From Blautia caecimuris (GTDB lineage: Bacteria > Bacillota > Clostridia > Lachnospirales > Lachnospiraceae), in assembly GCF_024622975.1 (NCBI RefSeq), contig NZ_JANJZT010000006.1, positions 89,102 through 153,101 on the forward strand: a stretch of DNA of 64,000 bases, in the 5' to 3' direction. The translations under genes were made by a program, and so were the position numbers. Below, piece after piece: positions 1 to 8,181 of the stretch (the first letter of the stretch is position 1; each line of letters starts with the position of its first letter). Under the pieces are notes generated by a model. The model was given only the letters and a program-made list of their open reading frames with translations. It had not been told where the DNA came from and did not search any database.

Positions 1-29
1 ATTATTAAATAATAATATTTCGTTTATTT

Positions 30-63
30 ACAGGCAGTCTGCTTTTCATAGCAGGCTGCCTGT
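30..63. other. 13-bp hairpin without a T-run
   Basis: ACAGGCAGTCTGC (30-42) pairs with GCAGGCTGCCTGT (51-63) around an 8-nt loop, with one G-T pair. Neither strand has a clear T-run after the stem, so it is only a possible terminator. It overlaps the end of the AraC remnant. Confidence 0.4.
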
Positions 64-219
64 AGTGTTTACAGAATTGTTGTGTAAACGGAACTGCTGT
101 GGCGTCATTCCGGTGTGCTTTTCAAAAGACGGGTCAGGCTTATTTCCATAGAAACAGTTTTGGGAGAGTCTGATTTCCGAGATATGATCTGTGGGAATAA
201 AATGTTTTTTGTGTGTCAT
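46..219 (-). pseudogene. Decayed C-terminal fragment of an AraC-family regulator
   Basis: Reading the minus strand gives about 57 residues ending at a TGA at 46-48. The segment HTGMTPQQFR is the hallmark end of the second AraC helix-turn-helix, preceded by an ISEI stretch that matches the usual start of that helix pair. The part between them is shortened and garbled compared with the family (the GF...SYFSR..FK region), and no N-terminal half is present because spmA begins just upstream. I read it as the remnant of a deleted regulator gene. Its boundary at 219 is simply an in-frame ATG and is not meaningful. Confidence 0.55.
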
Positions 220-253
220 AAGATATGTGGAGAAAGTCCCGGAGGATAAAGGT

Positions 254-865
254 ATGACATATTTATGGGGCGGAATGATACTTATTGGCGTTTTGTACGG
301 CGCTTTTGCAGGAAATCTTCAGGCTGTGACAGAAGCAGTTGTTTCTTCATCAGGGGAGGCGGTGAGTCTTTGTATTACAATGGCAGGAATTACGGCCATG
401 TGGACAGGTATCATGAAAATTGCGGAAAATGCCGGGCTGGTGTCGCAGCTTGCAGGCAGGATGAGACCTGTTCTTAAATTTTTGTTTCCCGGTCTGGAAC
501 CGGATTCCCCGGCCTGTCATTATATTTCTCTGAATTTTTTATCAAATCTTTTTGGGATTTCCTGGGCAAGCACCAGCGCAGGACTAAAAGCAATGGAGGA
601 ACTGGACCGTCTGAATAAGGAGGAGTGCAGAAGGTATGGAAAAACAGGAAGACGCAGTCCACGTACAGCAAGTTCTGCCATGTGTACCTTTATGATCATA
701 AACGTTTCTTCTCTTCAGCTGATCCCGCTAAATATGATCGCATACAGAACAAAATACGGAAGCGCTGATCCGGCTGCTATTGTCGGCCCGGCCATACTGG
801 CTACAGCAGTGAGTACGGCGGTGGCGGTGGTGTTCTGTAAGATCATGGACGGAAAAAGGGGATGA
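254..865 (+). CDS. spmA: Spore maturation protein A (nucleoside-recognition/gate domain membrane protein)
   Basis: This is a hydrophobic protein of about 203 residues with several membrane segments and the SpmA pattern (SLNFLSNLFGISWASTSAGLKAM, in parts; later the TFMIINVSSLQLIP region). SpmA and SpmB act together in spore core dehydration in Bacillus and Clostridium. I chose ATG 254 because GGAGG at 241-245 sits 8 nt upstream; an in-frame ATG at 191 has no such site. The usual partner spmB is not adjacent but starts at 8182. Family assignment is firm; the role rests on homologues. Confidence 0.88.
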   Translation: MTYLWGGMILIGVLYGAFAGNLQAVTEAVVSSSGEAVSLCITMAGITAMWTGIMKIAENAGLVSQLAGRMRPVLKFLFPGLEPDSPACHYISLNFLSNLFGISWASTSAGLKAMEELDRLNKEECRRYGKTGRRSPRTASSAMCTFMIINVSSLQLIPLNMIAYRTKYGSADPAAIVGPAILATAVSTAVAVVFCKIMDGKRG

Positions 866-937
866 ATTGAGCTGTCTTTAAATTCTGTTCTGCTATTTTG
901 AGGTCTGAAATATCACTATTAAAAAAACTTAGAGAGC

Positions 938-960
938 TAGTAAAATAATCAATTTTACTA
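938..960. promoter_or_regulatory. Perfect 9-bp-arm palindrome, candidate operator
   Basis: TAGTAAAAT (938-946) and ATTTTACTA (952-960) form a perfect inverted repeat with a 5-nt spacer. It covers the -35 box of the promoter at 954-982, which suggests a repressor site. The protein that binds it is not known. Confidence 0.5.
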
Positions 961-982
961 ATAATATATGATTCTATATAAT
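954..982 (+). promoter_or_regulatory. Sigma-A-type promoter of the flavoprotein/LarA operon
   Basis: TTTACT (954-959), 17-nt spacer, TATAAT (977-982). It lies about 85 nt before the first gene of the four-gene run and overlaps the palindrome at 938-960. Confidence 0.65.
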
Positions 983-1068
983 GAGACTGTGCAAGATAAC
1001 TGATAATAACGGAGAAAAGCAGGATTCTTCTGTTAAAAACACAGAACGAAAAGCGAGGAGTGAAAAAG

Positions 1069-2526
1069 ATGAAATGCTTTGATGTGGCAGTGATCGGAGC
1101 AGGTGTTGTGGGATGTGCAGTGGCAAGGGAATTGTCCAGGTACAGCTTAAGCATCTGTGTCCTGGAAAAGGAACTGGATGTTGCCTGCGGAAATTCAGGC
1201 AGAAATACAGGAATGCTTCATGCGGGTTTTACCTACAGGCCGGGCTCTCTGAAAGCGGAGTGTGCTGTGGAGGGAAACCGGGAGTTTGACCAGGTGGCAG
1301 AGGAGCTGGATATTCCATTTAAAAGAACAGGCAAGCTGGTAGTTGGCTTTGATGAAAAGGATCGAAAAAATATTCTGAAATACAAGGTCATCGGCGAGGA
1401 AAACGGTGTCAGGGGCATGGAAATGATCGACAAAAAGCGCCTTAATGAGATCGATCCCAACGCAGGCGGCGAGTTTGCCATGTATGTGCCGTCCTCCGGA
1501 ATTCTTGATCCTATGCAGTATACCATTGCCCTGGCGGAAAATGCCTGCATGAACGGTGCGGAATTTCTTTTTGATCACAGGGTCTTGGAAATTGAGCGCA
1601 GGGATGAACGCTATATTATTCATACACCGGCAGAGGATGTTTCCGTCAGGTGGGTGTTTAACTGCGCAGGAATGTATGCTTCGCAGATTTCTGAAATGCT
1701 GGGGTATCCGAACTATCCGGTTAAAGGATTTAAGGGAGAATATTATGTTCTTGACAAAAAAGCCGGAAAAGAAATGAAAATTCCCATTTATCCGGCTCCA
1801 AATGATAAAGGAGGATTTTCCACCCATGCAACGCCTACTGTAGACGGGAATGTTCTGGTAGGTCCGGATTCCTATGTGGTAGAGGAGTCTGAGGATTATA
1901 AGGTGACGAAGGAGCACATGGACGGACTTTTTGAGGACGGCCGGAAGGTGTTTAAAGAAATGAAGCGGGAATATTTTATCCGCAATTTTTCCGGAATCCG
2001 ATGGAAACGTTATGATCCGGAAACAGGCGCAATTCTTGATTTTATGCTGGAAGCAGATGAAAAAAATCCCTGTACGGTAAATCTTGTGGGAATTGAATCA
2101 CCGGGAATCACCTGCGCCCTGCCTCTTGCAAGAAGGGCTGTGGCAAAGCTGGTGGAAAAAGAGCATCCGGCTGTAAACGAAAGCTTTAATCCCCGAAGAA
2201 AGGGTATTCGCCGTTTTCTGGATATGTCCCTTGAGGAAAAAGAGCAGGCTGTGAAGGAGAACCCTGATTATGGGGAAGTGATCTGCCGCTGCGAAACAGT
2301 TACAAGGGCGGAAATTCTTCAGGCTGTCCATAATCCTCTGGGAGTCTGTACAGTAACCGGAATCAAAAACCGTACCCGGGCTACTATGGGACGGTGCCAG
2401 GGAGGTTACTGTGAAACAAGAATTACAGATCTGATACAGAAGGAGATTGGAATTTCAGAAGATCAGATTCGTTATTCCAGAAAAAATTCGTACATGTTTA
2501 CGGGAAAGGTGAGGGATGAAAAATGA
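1069..2526 (+). CDS. FAD-dependent dehydrogenase, anaerobic glycerol-3-phosphate dehydrogenase-like
   Basis: The 485-residue protein opens with a dinucleotide-binding fold (GAGVVG at residues 10-15) of the DAO/GlpA family. It ends with a BFD-like [2Fe-2S] domain whose cysteines are at 406, 408, 443 and 448 (CRC...C-x4-C). In clostridia such proteins form a three-part anaerobic glycerol-3-phosphate dehydrogenase with the kinds of protein encoded by the next two genes. Here no glpK or glpF is present and a LarA-like gene ends the operon, so another 2-hydroxy acid may be the substrate. Start ATG 1069 follows GAGGAG at 1055-1060; an upstream GTG at 1060 lies inside that site. The last codons overlap the next gene by 4 nt. 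Confidence 0.8.
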   Translation: MKCFDVAVIGAGVVGCAVARELSRYSLSICVLEKELDVACGNSGRNTGMLHAGFTYRPGSLKAECAVEGNREFDQVAEELDIPFKRTGKLVVGFDEKDRKNILKYKVIGEENGVRGMEMIDKKRLNEIDPNAGGEFAMYVPSSGILDPMQYTIALAENACMNGAEFLFDHRVLEIERRDERYIIHTPAEDVSVRWVFNCAGMYASQISEMLGYPNYPVKGFKGEYYVLDKKAGKEMKIPIYPAPNDKGGFSTHATPTVDGNVLVGPDSYVVEESEDYKVTKEHMDGLFEDGRKVFKEMKREYFIRNFSGIRWKRYDPETGAILDFMLEADEKNPCTVNLVGIESPGITCALPLARRAVAKLVEKEHPAVNESFNPRRKGIRRFLDMSLEEKEQAVKENPDYGEVICRCETVTRAEILQAVHNPLGVCTVTGIKNRTRATMGRCQGGYCETRITDLIQKEIGISEDQIRYSRKNSYMFTGKVRDEK

Positions 2527-3758
2527 GACAGGCAGACGCAGTGATCATCGGCGGCGGTCCGGCAGGGCTTGCGGCAGCCGTAGAGCTTTATCATAAAGGA
2601 ATTACCGATATCCTGATTCTGGAAAGAGAAAGCAGTCTGGGCGGGATTCTGAAGCAGTGCATTCATGACGGCTTCGGGCTCAGCCGCTTCGGGGAAACCT
2701 TAAGCGGACCGGAGTATGCACAGCGCTTTATCGATCAGGTGGAGGAGCTGAAAATTCCCTATATTACAGACGCTACCGTAATCCGGCTTACCGGTGATAA
2801 AAAGGTATATGCTGCATCCAGAGAGGGGATCATTGAGATACAGGCAAAAGCCGTGATGCTGGCAATGGGCTGCCGGGAAAGAACCCGGGGAGCTATCAGC
2901 ATTCCGGGAGAACGTCCTGCAGGCGTGTGGACAGCAGGCGTTGCCCAGTCCTATATCAATCTTCAGAATAAAATGGTCGGACGGGAGGTTGTGATCCTGG
3001 GTTCCGGCGATATCGGAATGATCATGGCAAGGAGAATGACTCTGGAGGGGGCTCATGTGCAGGCTGTGTTTGAGCTTCAGCCTTATGCAAGCGGACTTCC
3101 CAGAAATATTGAGCAGTGTCTGAGAGATTATGACATTCCTCTTTATCTGAGCCATACGGTAACAGATATTCTGGGCAAAGACCGCCTGGAGGGGGTTGTG
3201 GTTTCCCAGGTAGATGAGAAGCTTCAGCCTGTTCCCGGAACGGAAAAAACATACCATTGTGATACTTTGATTCTTTCGGTAGGGCTGATTCCTGAGAATG
3301 AGCTTTCTCTTGAAGCAGGCGTTACTCTGGATGATCGAAGTAAGGGTGCTGTTGTGGATGAAAACTACCAGACAGATGTGGAAGGGATTTTTGCAGCAGG
3401 AAATGTACTTCATGTTCATGATCTGGTGGATTTTGTGTCTATGGAGGCAGAAAAGCTGGCAGACGCCATGGCCCGGTATATCCGTGAAGGCGGACTTCCT
3501 CCCTGTGAGCTTGATATAAAAACAGACGGAAACGTAACTCACACCATTCCCCAGAAGGTCAGCGGCAAAAAATCCTTCCGTCTTGCCATGCGTGTGCGCC
3601 GTCCGATGAAGGATGGAGCTATTGAAATTACTCAGGATGGAAAAACTGTAAAACGCTATAAATTTAAAAAAGCTCTTCCGGCTGAAATGATCCAGATTCC
3701 TGTTGAGGCGGAAAAGCTAAACGGAGAAGCTCCTTTGGAGGTGAATGTGATATGCTGA
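2523..3758 (+). CDS. NAD(P)/FAD-dependent oxidoreductase, partner subunit of the dehydrogenase
   Basis: The 411-residue protein is a two-dinucleotide-fold flavoprotein. The FAD site GGGPAG is at residues 10-15 and the NAD(P) site GSGDIG at 160-165. Near the C-terminus an IFAAGNVLHVHDLVDF segment matches the second FAD-binding motif of the pyridine nucleotide-disulfide oxidoreductase superfamily. It lacks the CxxC redox pair of thioredoxin reductase. Such proteins accompany clostridial glycerol-3-phosphate dehydrogenases and probably pass electrons between FAD and NAD(P)H. ATGA overlap with the preceding gene and a 7-nt overlap with the next indicate translational coupling. Confidence 0.82.
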   Translation: MRQADAVIIGGGPAGLAAAVELYHKGITDILILERESSLGGILKQCIHDGFGLSRFGETLSGPEYAQRFIDQVEELKIPYITDATVIRLTGDKKVYAASREGIIEIQAKAVMLAMGCRERTRGAISIPGERPAGVWTAGVAQSYINLQNKMVGREVVILGSGDIGMIMARRMTLEGAHVQAVFELQPYASGLPRNIEQCLRDYDIPLYLSHTVTDILGKDRLEGVVVSQVDEKLQPVPGTEKTYHCDTLILSVGLIPENELSLEAGVTLDDRSKGAVVDENYQTDVEGIFAAGNVLHVHDLVDFVSMEAEKLADAMARYIREGGLPPCELDIKTDGNVTHTIPQKVSGKKSFRLAMRVRRPMKDGAIEITQDGKTVKRYKFKKALPAEMIQIPVEAEKLNGEAPLEVNVIC

Positions 3759-4129
3759 GACAGTTTACCTGTATTATGTGCCCTATGGGCTGTTCTCTGG
3801 AGGCAGAGGTTCTCCCTGAGGGACGGGTGGAAAAAGTTACCGGGAACAACTGTAAAAGAGGAAAGGAATACGCTGTCCGCGAGGTGACAAATCCTGTGAG
3901 AAATATTGCCTCCTCTGTTCTGGTTGAGAATGGAGAGCTGCCTCTGGCCAGTGTGCGTCTTAATGCCCCGATTCCCAAAAAGGATATTTTTCCTGTGATG
4001 GCGGAGATCAGAAAGATAAAAGTTACGGCACCTGTTTCCATTGGCCAGATCGTGCTTCAGGATGTACTGGGAACCGGCTCTGACGTAATTATTACAAAAA
4101 ACGTAAAGAGAAAGGCGGAAGAGCTATGA
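3752..4129 (+). CDS. DUF1667 family protein with CxxC...C cysteine set
   Basis: The 125-residue protein starts with a cysteine motif, FTCIMCPMGC (Cys 6, 9 and 13 by this start), and a fourth cysteine in NNCKRGKEYA. This pattern is characteristic of DUF1667, the third member of the clostridial anaerobic glycerol-3-phosphate dehydrogenase cluster, and is suited to an iron-sulfur cluster. Biochemical function is not established. It overlaps both neighbours by a few bases, so the four genes are likely one coupled operon. Confidence 0.8.
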   Translation: MLRQFTCIMCPMGCSLEAEVLPEGRVEKVTGNNCKRGKEYAVREVTNPVRNIASSVLVENGELPLASVRLNAPIPKKDIFPVMAEIRKIKVTAPVSIGQIVLQDVLGTGSDVIITKNVKRKAEEL

Positions 4130-5436
4130 AGGTAGTAAAGGGAGGAACCGTCTCAAGGCTTCTGAAGGATGTTCCTGTTCCGGAAATGTTTCATGCAAGG
4201 CAGACCTTTCCCCGTGAGGTAATTGCTCCGAAGGATATTCCAGCAGTTGTTTTCCGGGAAATGGCACAGCCTCAGTTTGCGGAAAAGATCAAACCGGGAA
4301 TGAGTATTGCTGTTACTGCAGGAAGCCGCGGAATCCGGAATGTGGATATTATCACAAAAGCAGTAGTTGATTTTGTAAAGCAAAAAGGCGCATCTCCTTT
4401 TATTGTACCGGCAATGGGAAGTCACGGAGGAGCTACGGCAGAGGGGCAGGTTGAGATTCTGGAAAGCTTCGGAATCACAGAAAAAACAATGGGATGTCCT
4501 ATCCGTTCTTCTATGGAGGTTGTGGAGCTGGGCTATTCCAGTCTGGGACGCAGAGTTGTTATAGACAAAAATGCCTATGAATCAGACGGGATCATTGTTT
4601 CCTGCAGGCTGAAGCCCCACAATGCTTTCCGGGGAACCCACGAAAGCGGTCCCTGCAAAATGATGACCGTAGGACTTGGCAAGCAGGTGGGGGCCCAGGT
4701 GGTCCACAGTGACGGAATGGGTAAAATAGCTCAGAATATTCCCACGATGGCCGCTGTTGTCCTTGAAAAAGCGCCTGTTCTTTTTGCCATTCCCTGCATT
4801 GAGAATGCTTATGATGAAACCTGTAAGATCGAGGCAATTCTGCCGGAGAATATTCTGGAGAGAGAGGCGGAGCTTCTGAAATATGCGTTTTCCAATATGC
4901 CGAAACTGATCGTAGGCGAAGGGGACGTGCTGGTTGTGGACAAGATCGGAAAGAACTTCAGCGGTACCGGAGTGGATCCAAATATTACAGGAACCTTTTC
5001 CACAGAGTTTGCAAAGGGTGGTATTCAGGTTCAGAGAACCTGCTTTTTGAATCTCAGCAAGGAGTCCCATGGAAACGCTCTGGGCTGTGGTCTTGCAAGC
5101 GCTATTACAAACAAGATTTTTGAGGAAATGGATATTGAAAAAATGTATCCAAACTGCCTTACAAGTACAGTACTGGCTTCTGCCCATATTCCTTGTGTGA
5201 CGGCAACGGACAGGGAGGCGATCCAGCTGTGCATCTGTACCTGTAACGGACTTGGAGATGCACCTGTACGCATGGTGAGAATTGCCAACAGTCTTCATAT
5301 TGACACCATTATGCTGTCAAAGGCTTACTATGATGATGTGAAAGCCGGGAAGTATCCGGGAGTGGAGGCTCTGGATGAGCCTGCGCCGTTGGAGTTTGAC
5401 GAGGAGGACAATGTGGTTACACCGGTGAGGATTTAA
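4126..5436 (+). CDS. LarA-like nickel-dependent racemase/epimerase family protein
   Basis: The 436-residue protein resembles the lactate racemase (LarA, DUF2088) family. It has the N-terminal AVTAGSRGIRN segment, then MGSHGG (His100), and a His165...His172...Lys178...His194 series. In LarA the lysine carrying the nickel-pincer cofactor and the nickel-binding histidine are 16 residues apart, the same spacing as Lys178 to His194. LarA homologues racemise or epimerise various 2-hydroxy acids, and the substrate here is unknown. No larB, larC or larE cofactor genes are in the window. The ATGA overlap with the DUF1667 gene links it to the dehydrogenase. Confidence 0.72.
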   Translation: MKVVKGGTVSRLLKDVPVPEMFHARQTFPREVIAPKDIPAVVFREMAQPQFAEKIKPGMSIAVTAGSRGIRNVDIITKAVVDFVKQKGASPFIVPAMGSHGGATAEGQVEILESFGITEKTMGCPIRSSMEVVELGYSSLGRRVVIDKNAYESDGIIVSCRLKPHNAFRGTHESGPCKMMTVGLGKQVGAQVVHSDGMGKIAQNIPTMAAVVLEKAPVLFAIPCIENAYDETCKIEAILPENILEREAELLKYAFSNMPKLIVGEGDVLVVDKIGKNFSGTGVDPNITGTFSTEFAKGGIQVQRTCFLNLSKESHGNALGCGLASAITNKIFEEMDIEKMYPNCLTSTVLASAHIPCVTATDREAIQLCICTCNGLGDAPVRMVRIANSLHIDTIMLSKAYYDDVKAGKYPGVEALDEPAPLEFDEEDNVVTPVRI

Positions 5437-5439
5437 TGC

Positions 5440-5468
5440 TTGACCGGTCTCCCGGGATGTGATATCAT
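5440..5468 (+). promoter_or_regulatory. Promoter of the riboswitch/MATE transcript
   Basis: TTGACC (5440-5445), 17-nt spacer, TATCAT (5463-5468). It begins 4 nt after the stop codon of the LarA-like gene, so the MATE gene has its own transcript starting near 5475. Confidence 0.65.
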
Positions 5469-5494
5469 ACCTTTCAGATTAAATAAAAGAAACG

Positions 5495-5580
5495 ATCCCT
5501 CTGCCACCGGGTAAGAGGATAAAGACGTCAGTTTTTTCGCCGTAGGTCTTAGAAAGCGAAAATACTGGCGTTTTTGTTTT
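5495..5580 (+). ncRNA. Probable guanidine-IV (mepA motif) riboswitch with terminator
   Basis: A first hairpin, CCTCT (5498-5502) with AGAGG (5514-5518), carries an 11-nt loop containing GCCACCGGG. A second long stem pairs CGTCAG (5526-5531) with CTGGCG (5565-5570) and TTTTCGC (5534-5540) with GCGAAAA (5556-5562), with loop CGTAGGTC..., and is followed directly by TTTTTGTTTT (5571-5580). ACC of loop 1 can pair with GGT of loop 2. This two-hairpin, loop-loop plus terminator layout before a MATE gene fits the guanidine-IV class described upstream of clostridial mepA genes. I identify it from memory of that class, without an alignment; it is at least a terminator-type attenuator. Confidence 0.6.
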
Positions 5581-5632
5581 GCCGGACAGGTGTGTTGGAA
5601 ACAGGGGGAAATAAAAAACAACAGGAGGGAAT

Positions 5633-6961
5633 ATGAAAAAAACATCATGTCTGGGAGAATTTATGCGATATACCAGCCTGAATGTTCTGGGAATGATCGG
5701 GCTGTCCTGTTATATTCTGGCAGATACCTTTTTTATTGCCAGAGGACTGGGCTCTGACGGTCTGGCTGCCCTGAATATTGCCATTCCCGTGTACAGCTTT
5801 GTACATGGCTGCGGTATGATGCTGGGAATGGGAGGAGCCACAAAATACTCTATTTTCCGGGGGCAGAAAATGGAACAGGAGGGCAACAGGATCTTTACGA
5901 ATACCGCGTATCTGGTTGGGATCTTTGCCTTGATCTTTGTCCTTATGGGACTTGGCTTTTCCGGAAATATCACGTCTCTTCTTGGCGCTGACGGGGAAAT
6001 TTTTGAAATGACAAAAACATATCTTATGGTAGTTCTTCTGTTTGCACCTGCTTTTATGACAAATGATTTTCTTTTATGTTTTGTCCGTAACGATGGGAAT
6101 CCGGGACTTGCAATGACAGCGATGCTGACAGGAAGCTTTGCAAACATCATACTGGATTATGTGTTTATTTTTCCAATGAAAATGGGAATTTTCGGTGCTG
6201 TTTTTGCCACAGGACTGGCTCCTGTGATCAGTGTCGGCGTGCTGTCGAAACACTGGATAAGCAGAAAAAATAACTTCCATTTCAGTCCTGCAAAGCCGGA
6301 TATCAGATTAACGGGAACCACCTTTTCACTGGGTATACCATCCCTTATTTCAGAGCTGGCTTCCGGTATTGTGATTATTGTATTTAACTTTATTATTCTG
6401 GGAATCCGGGGAAATCTGGGTGTGGCTGCCTATGGAGTGGTAACAAATATATCTCTTGTGGTAACATCCATGTTTACCGGAATCGCTCAGGGAATGCAGC
6501 CTATTGCCAGCCGCTCTTACGGAAGCGGAGATGCGGAAAATACAGGAAAAATATTTCGTTATGCCGTTATAACCCTTCTGGGAACAGCAGCGGTAATCTA
6601 CGGAATCGTGTTCCTGTTTGCATCGCCGATCACATCTGTCTTTAACAGCGAAAACGATATGCAGCTTCAGAAGATTGCGGAAGAGGGGCTGAAGCTTTAC
6701 TTCCTGGCTGTGCCATTTGTGGGCTTTAATATTGTTTCGGCCATGTTTTTTACCTCTACGGAACGGGCGTTTCCGGCTCAGATGATCTCTGTTCTGAGAG
6801 GTTTGGTTGTCATCATTCCTGCTGCCTTTATTCTTTCAGCAGTGTTTGAAATGCAGGGCGTGTGGCTGTCCTACCCTGTAACAGAGGGAATAGTGACAAT
6901 ATTTGCAGTATGTGTTCTGTTAAAGAGTGCAGGAAGGAAACCAGGTACAGAAAAAGCCTGA
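5633..6961 (+). CDS. mepA: MATE family multidrug/cation efflux pump (MepA-like)
   Basis: The 442-residue protein has about twelve hydrophobic segments arranged as two related halves, as in MATE transporters. An N-terminal MRYTSLNVLGMIGLSCYILAD stretch (in parts) followed by TFFIARGLG matches MepA-type proteins. It would export drugs or organic cations using an ion gradient. The leader region with a probable guanidine-sensing riboswitch suggests that guanidinium or a related compound induces it. An AGGAGGG site precedes ATG 5633. It is a single-gene unit ending at the terminator at 7062-7098. Confidence 0.85.
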   Translation: MKKTSCLGEFMRYTSLNVLGMIGLSCYILADTFFIARGLGSDGLAALNIAIPVYSFVHGCGMMLGMGGATKYSIFRGQKMEQEGNRIFTNTAYLVGIFALIFVLMGLGFSGNITSLLGADGEIFEMTKTYLMVVLLFAPAFMTNDFLLCFVRNDGNPGLAMTAMLTGSFANIILDYVFIFPMKMGIFGAVFATGLAPVISVGVLSKHWISRKNNFHFSPAKPDIRLTGTTFSLGIPSLISELASGIVIIVFNFIILGIRGNLGVAAYGVVTNISLVVTSMFTGIAQGMQPIASRSYGSGDAENTGKIFRYAVITLLGTAAVIYGIVFLFASPITSVFNSENDMQLQKIAEEGLKLYFLAVPFVGFNIVSAMFFTSTERAFPAQMISVLRGLVVIIPAAFILSAVFEMQGVWLSYPVTEGIVTIFAVCVLLKSAGRKPGTEKA

Positions 6962-7061
6962 ATATTTATATGGAAATGACCTGTCCCATGGAAACATGAG
7001 AAGGTAAAGAAGAGATTGATTTACTGTTTCTTTTCCAGATTCAGAAAAATATTACAGATAA

Positions 7062-7098
7062 AAAACTTCCCGGAGGCAGGTGATTTCCGGGAAGTTTT
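7062..7098. terminator. Bidirectional terminator between the MATE gene and the HTH gene
   Basis: AAAACTTCCCGGA (7062-7074) pairs perfectly with TCCGGGAAGTTTT (7086-7098). The T-rich continuation on both strands suits convergent genes on either side. Confidence 0.85.
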
Positions 7099-7136
7099 AT
7101 TTATAGTTATGAGCTTAAACGACAGAACAGAGAAAG

Positions 7137-7352
7137 TCAGGAAGGGTCATCCGGAGAGAATTCAAGAATATCTCCCGGCTGGCAGTCAAGCTCCCTGCAT
7201 ATGGCATTCAGGGTGGAAAAGCGTATTGCACGAACCTTTCCGGTTTTCAGATTGGAAAGATTAACGTTGGAGATGCCTACCCGTTCTGCCAGCTCGTTCA
7301 GAGAAATTTTCCGGTCTGCCATCACCCGGTCAAGTCTTAAAATAATTGCCAT
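7137..7352 (-). CDS. Small XRE/Cro-type transcriptional regulator (YozG-like)
   Basis: The 71-residue protein is almost entirely a helix-turn-helix of the Cro/CI type (MADRKISLNELAERVGISN, then LSNLKTGKVRAI), ending in LDCQPGDILEF, which is typical of this small subfamily. These regulators are regularly paired with DUF2975 membrane proteins, as here: the partner lies immediately upstream in the same transcript, 12 nt away. It probably controls its own operon through the repeats flanking the promoter near 8034-8096. Confidence 0.85.
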   Translation of the reverse strand: MAIILRLDRVMADRKISLNELAERVGISNVNLSNLKTGKVRAIRFSTLNAICRELDCQPGDILEFSPDDPS

Positions 7353-7364
7353 TTTTCCATCTCC

Positions 7365-7994
7365 TTATATTGTCATATCAGCTTCATCCTGAAGATCAAT
7401 ACCATACCGGAAAATTTCTGAAAGGATCAGGGCAAGGATTCCCATTACCAAAATTTCACCGCTGATATCCGGAAAGCGGAAAAAGACAGAATCGAAGAGA
7501 AACTTTTCGATCAGGCTGTAATACAAAGTATTTTTAAACAGAGCCATGATGATCAGAATCCATGAAATGACCCGCAGATCTTTTTCCGTTTTTCGAGTAA
7601 ATGGTGTGTGTTCCTTCAGGGTTCTGTCCAGGATCCGTTTTACAAAAAGAAGAACGATCATAACAGGAAGAAGGGTCAGGATACTTTCAAGAATACCATA
7701 AATCAGATAGCCATTCAGAGGATCTGCAATCTGGCCTGATAGATCAGAGGGCAGGGAGAATCCTGTACACCATGCATCTGACCAGGTAAAAAACTGGTGA
7801 TAATTGTCTGTATATTCATAATGGAAGGGAACCAGTCCTGCTTTTGCCAGAACAGGGAGCAGGATTAAATAAAACATAGCCAAAAGAAGAAGCAGCAAAA
7901 TACCTTTCAGAAAAACAGCGGCATATTGACAGGTGGCTAAGGACTTGTTTTTCAGTGACAGGGAGGATTTTTCTGAAAAAATTATTTTATTCAT
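7365..7994 (-). CDS. DUF2975 family membrane protein
   Basis: The 209-residue protein has four clear membrane segments (around residues 24-50, 97-119, 143-160 and 180-197 by hydrophobicity). The segment TPFTRKTEKDLRVISWILI is the signature of DUF2975, whose function is unknown. It is co-transcribed with the small XRE regulator downstream, a recurrent pairing in Firmicutes. It may sense or relay an envelope signal to that regulator, which is inference only. Confidence 0.8.
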   Translation of the reverse strand: MNKIIFSEKSSLSLKNKSLATCQYAAVFLKGILLLLLLAMFYLILLPVLAKAGLVPFHYEYTDNYHQFFTWSDAWCTGFSLPSDLSGQIADPLNGYLIYGILESILTLLPVMIVLLFVKRILDRTLKEHTPFTRKTEKDLRVISWILIIMALFKNTLYYSLIEKFLFDSVFFRFPDISGEILVMGILALILSEIFRYGIDLQDEADMTI

Positions 7995-8033
7995 AGAAGC
8001 CAGCTCCTTTCTTTTACCATATAAGATTTAATG

Positions 8034-8096
8034 TTTATCGTTGATTTCAATATATCAAAGTGACTTGTAAATGTCAATAAAAATTTATCGTTTATC
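8034..8096 (-). promoter_or_regulatory. Promoter of the DUF2975/HTH operon flanked by GATAAA-type repeats
   Basis: On the minus strand, TTGACA (8072-8077), a 17-nt spacer and TATATT (8049-8054) make a strong promoter. A CGATAAA copy lies just upstream of the -35 box, within GATAAACGATAAA, and another lies downstream of the -10 box, within AACGATAAACAT. This arrangement suggests autoregulation by the small HTH protein. Confidence 0.65.
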
Positions 8097-8181
8097 ATTA
8101 AAAATATCTTCTGGAATCTTGGCATACATAAAAAGAGGACATATTTCATAAGGTATCATAAACAGAAAAACTGGAGAATTT

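Noticed and set aside
8100..8181. A possible sporulation sigma promoter (GCATA...CATATTT) upstream of spmB
   Set aside because: The 13-nt gap between the boxes does not suit sigma-E or sigma-G spacing, so I did not list it.
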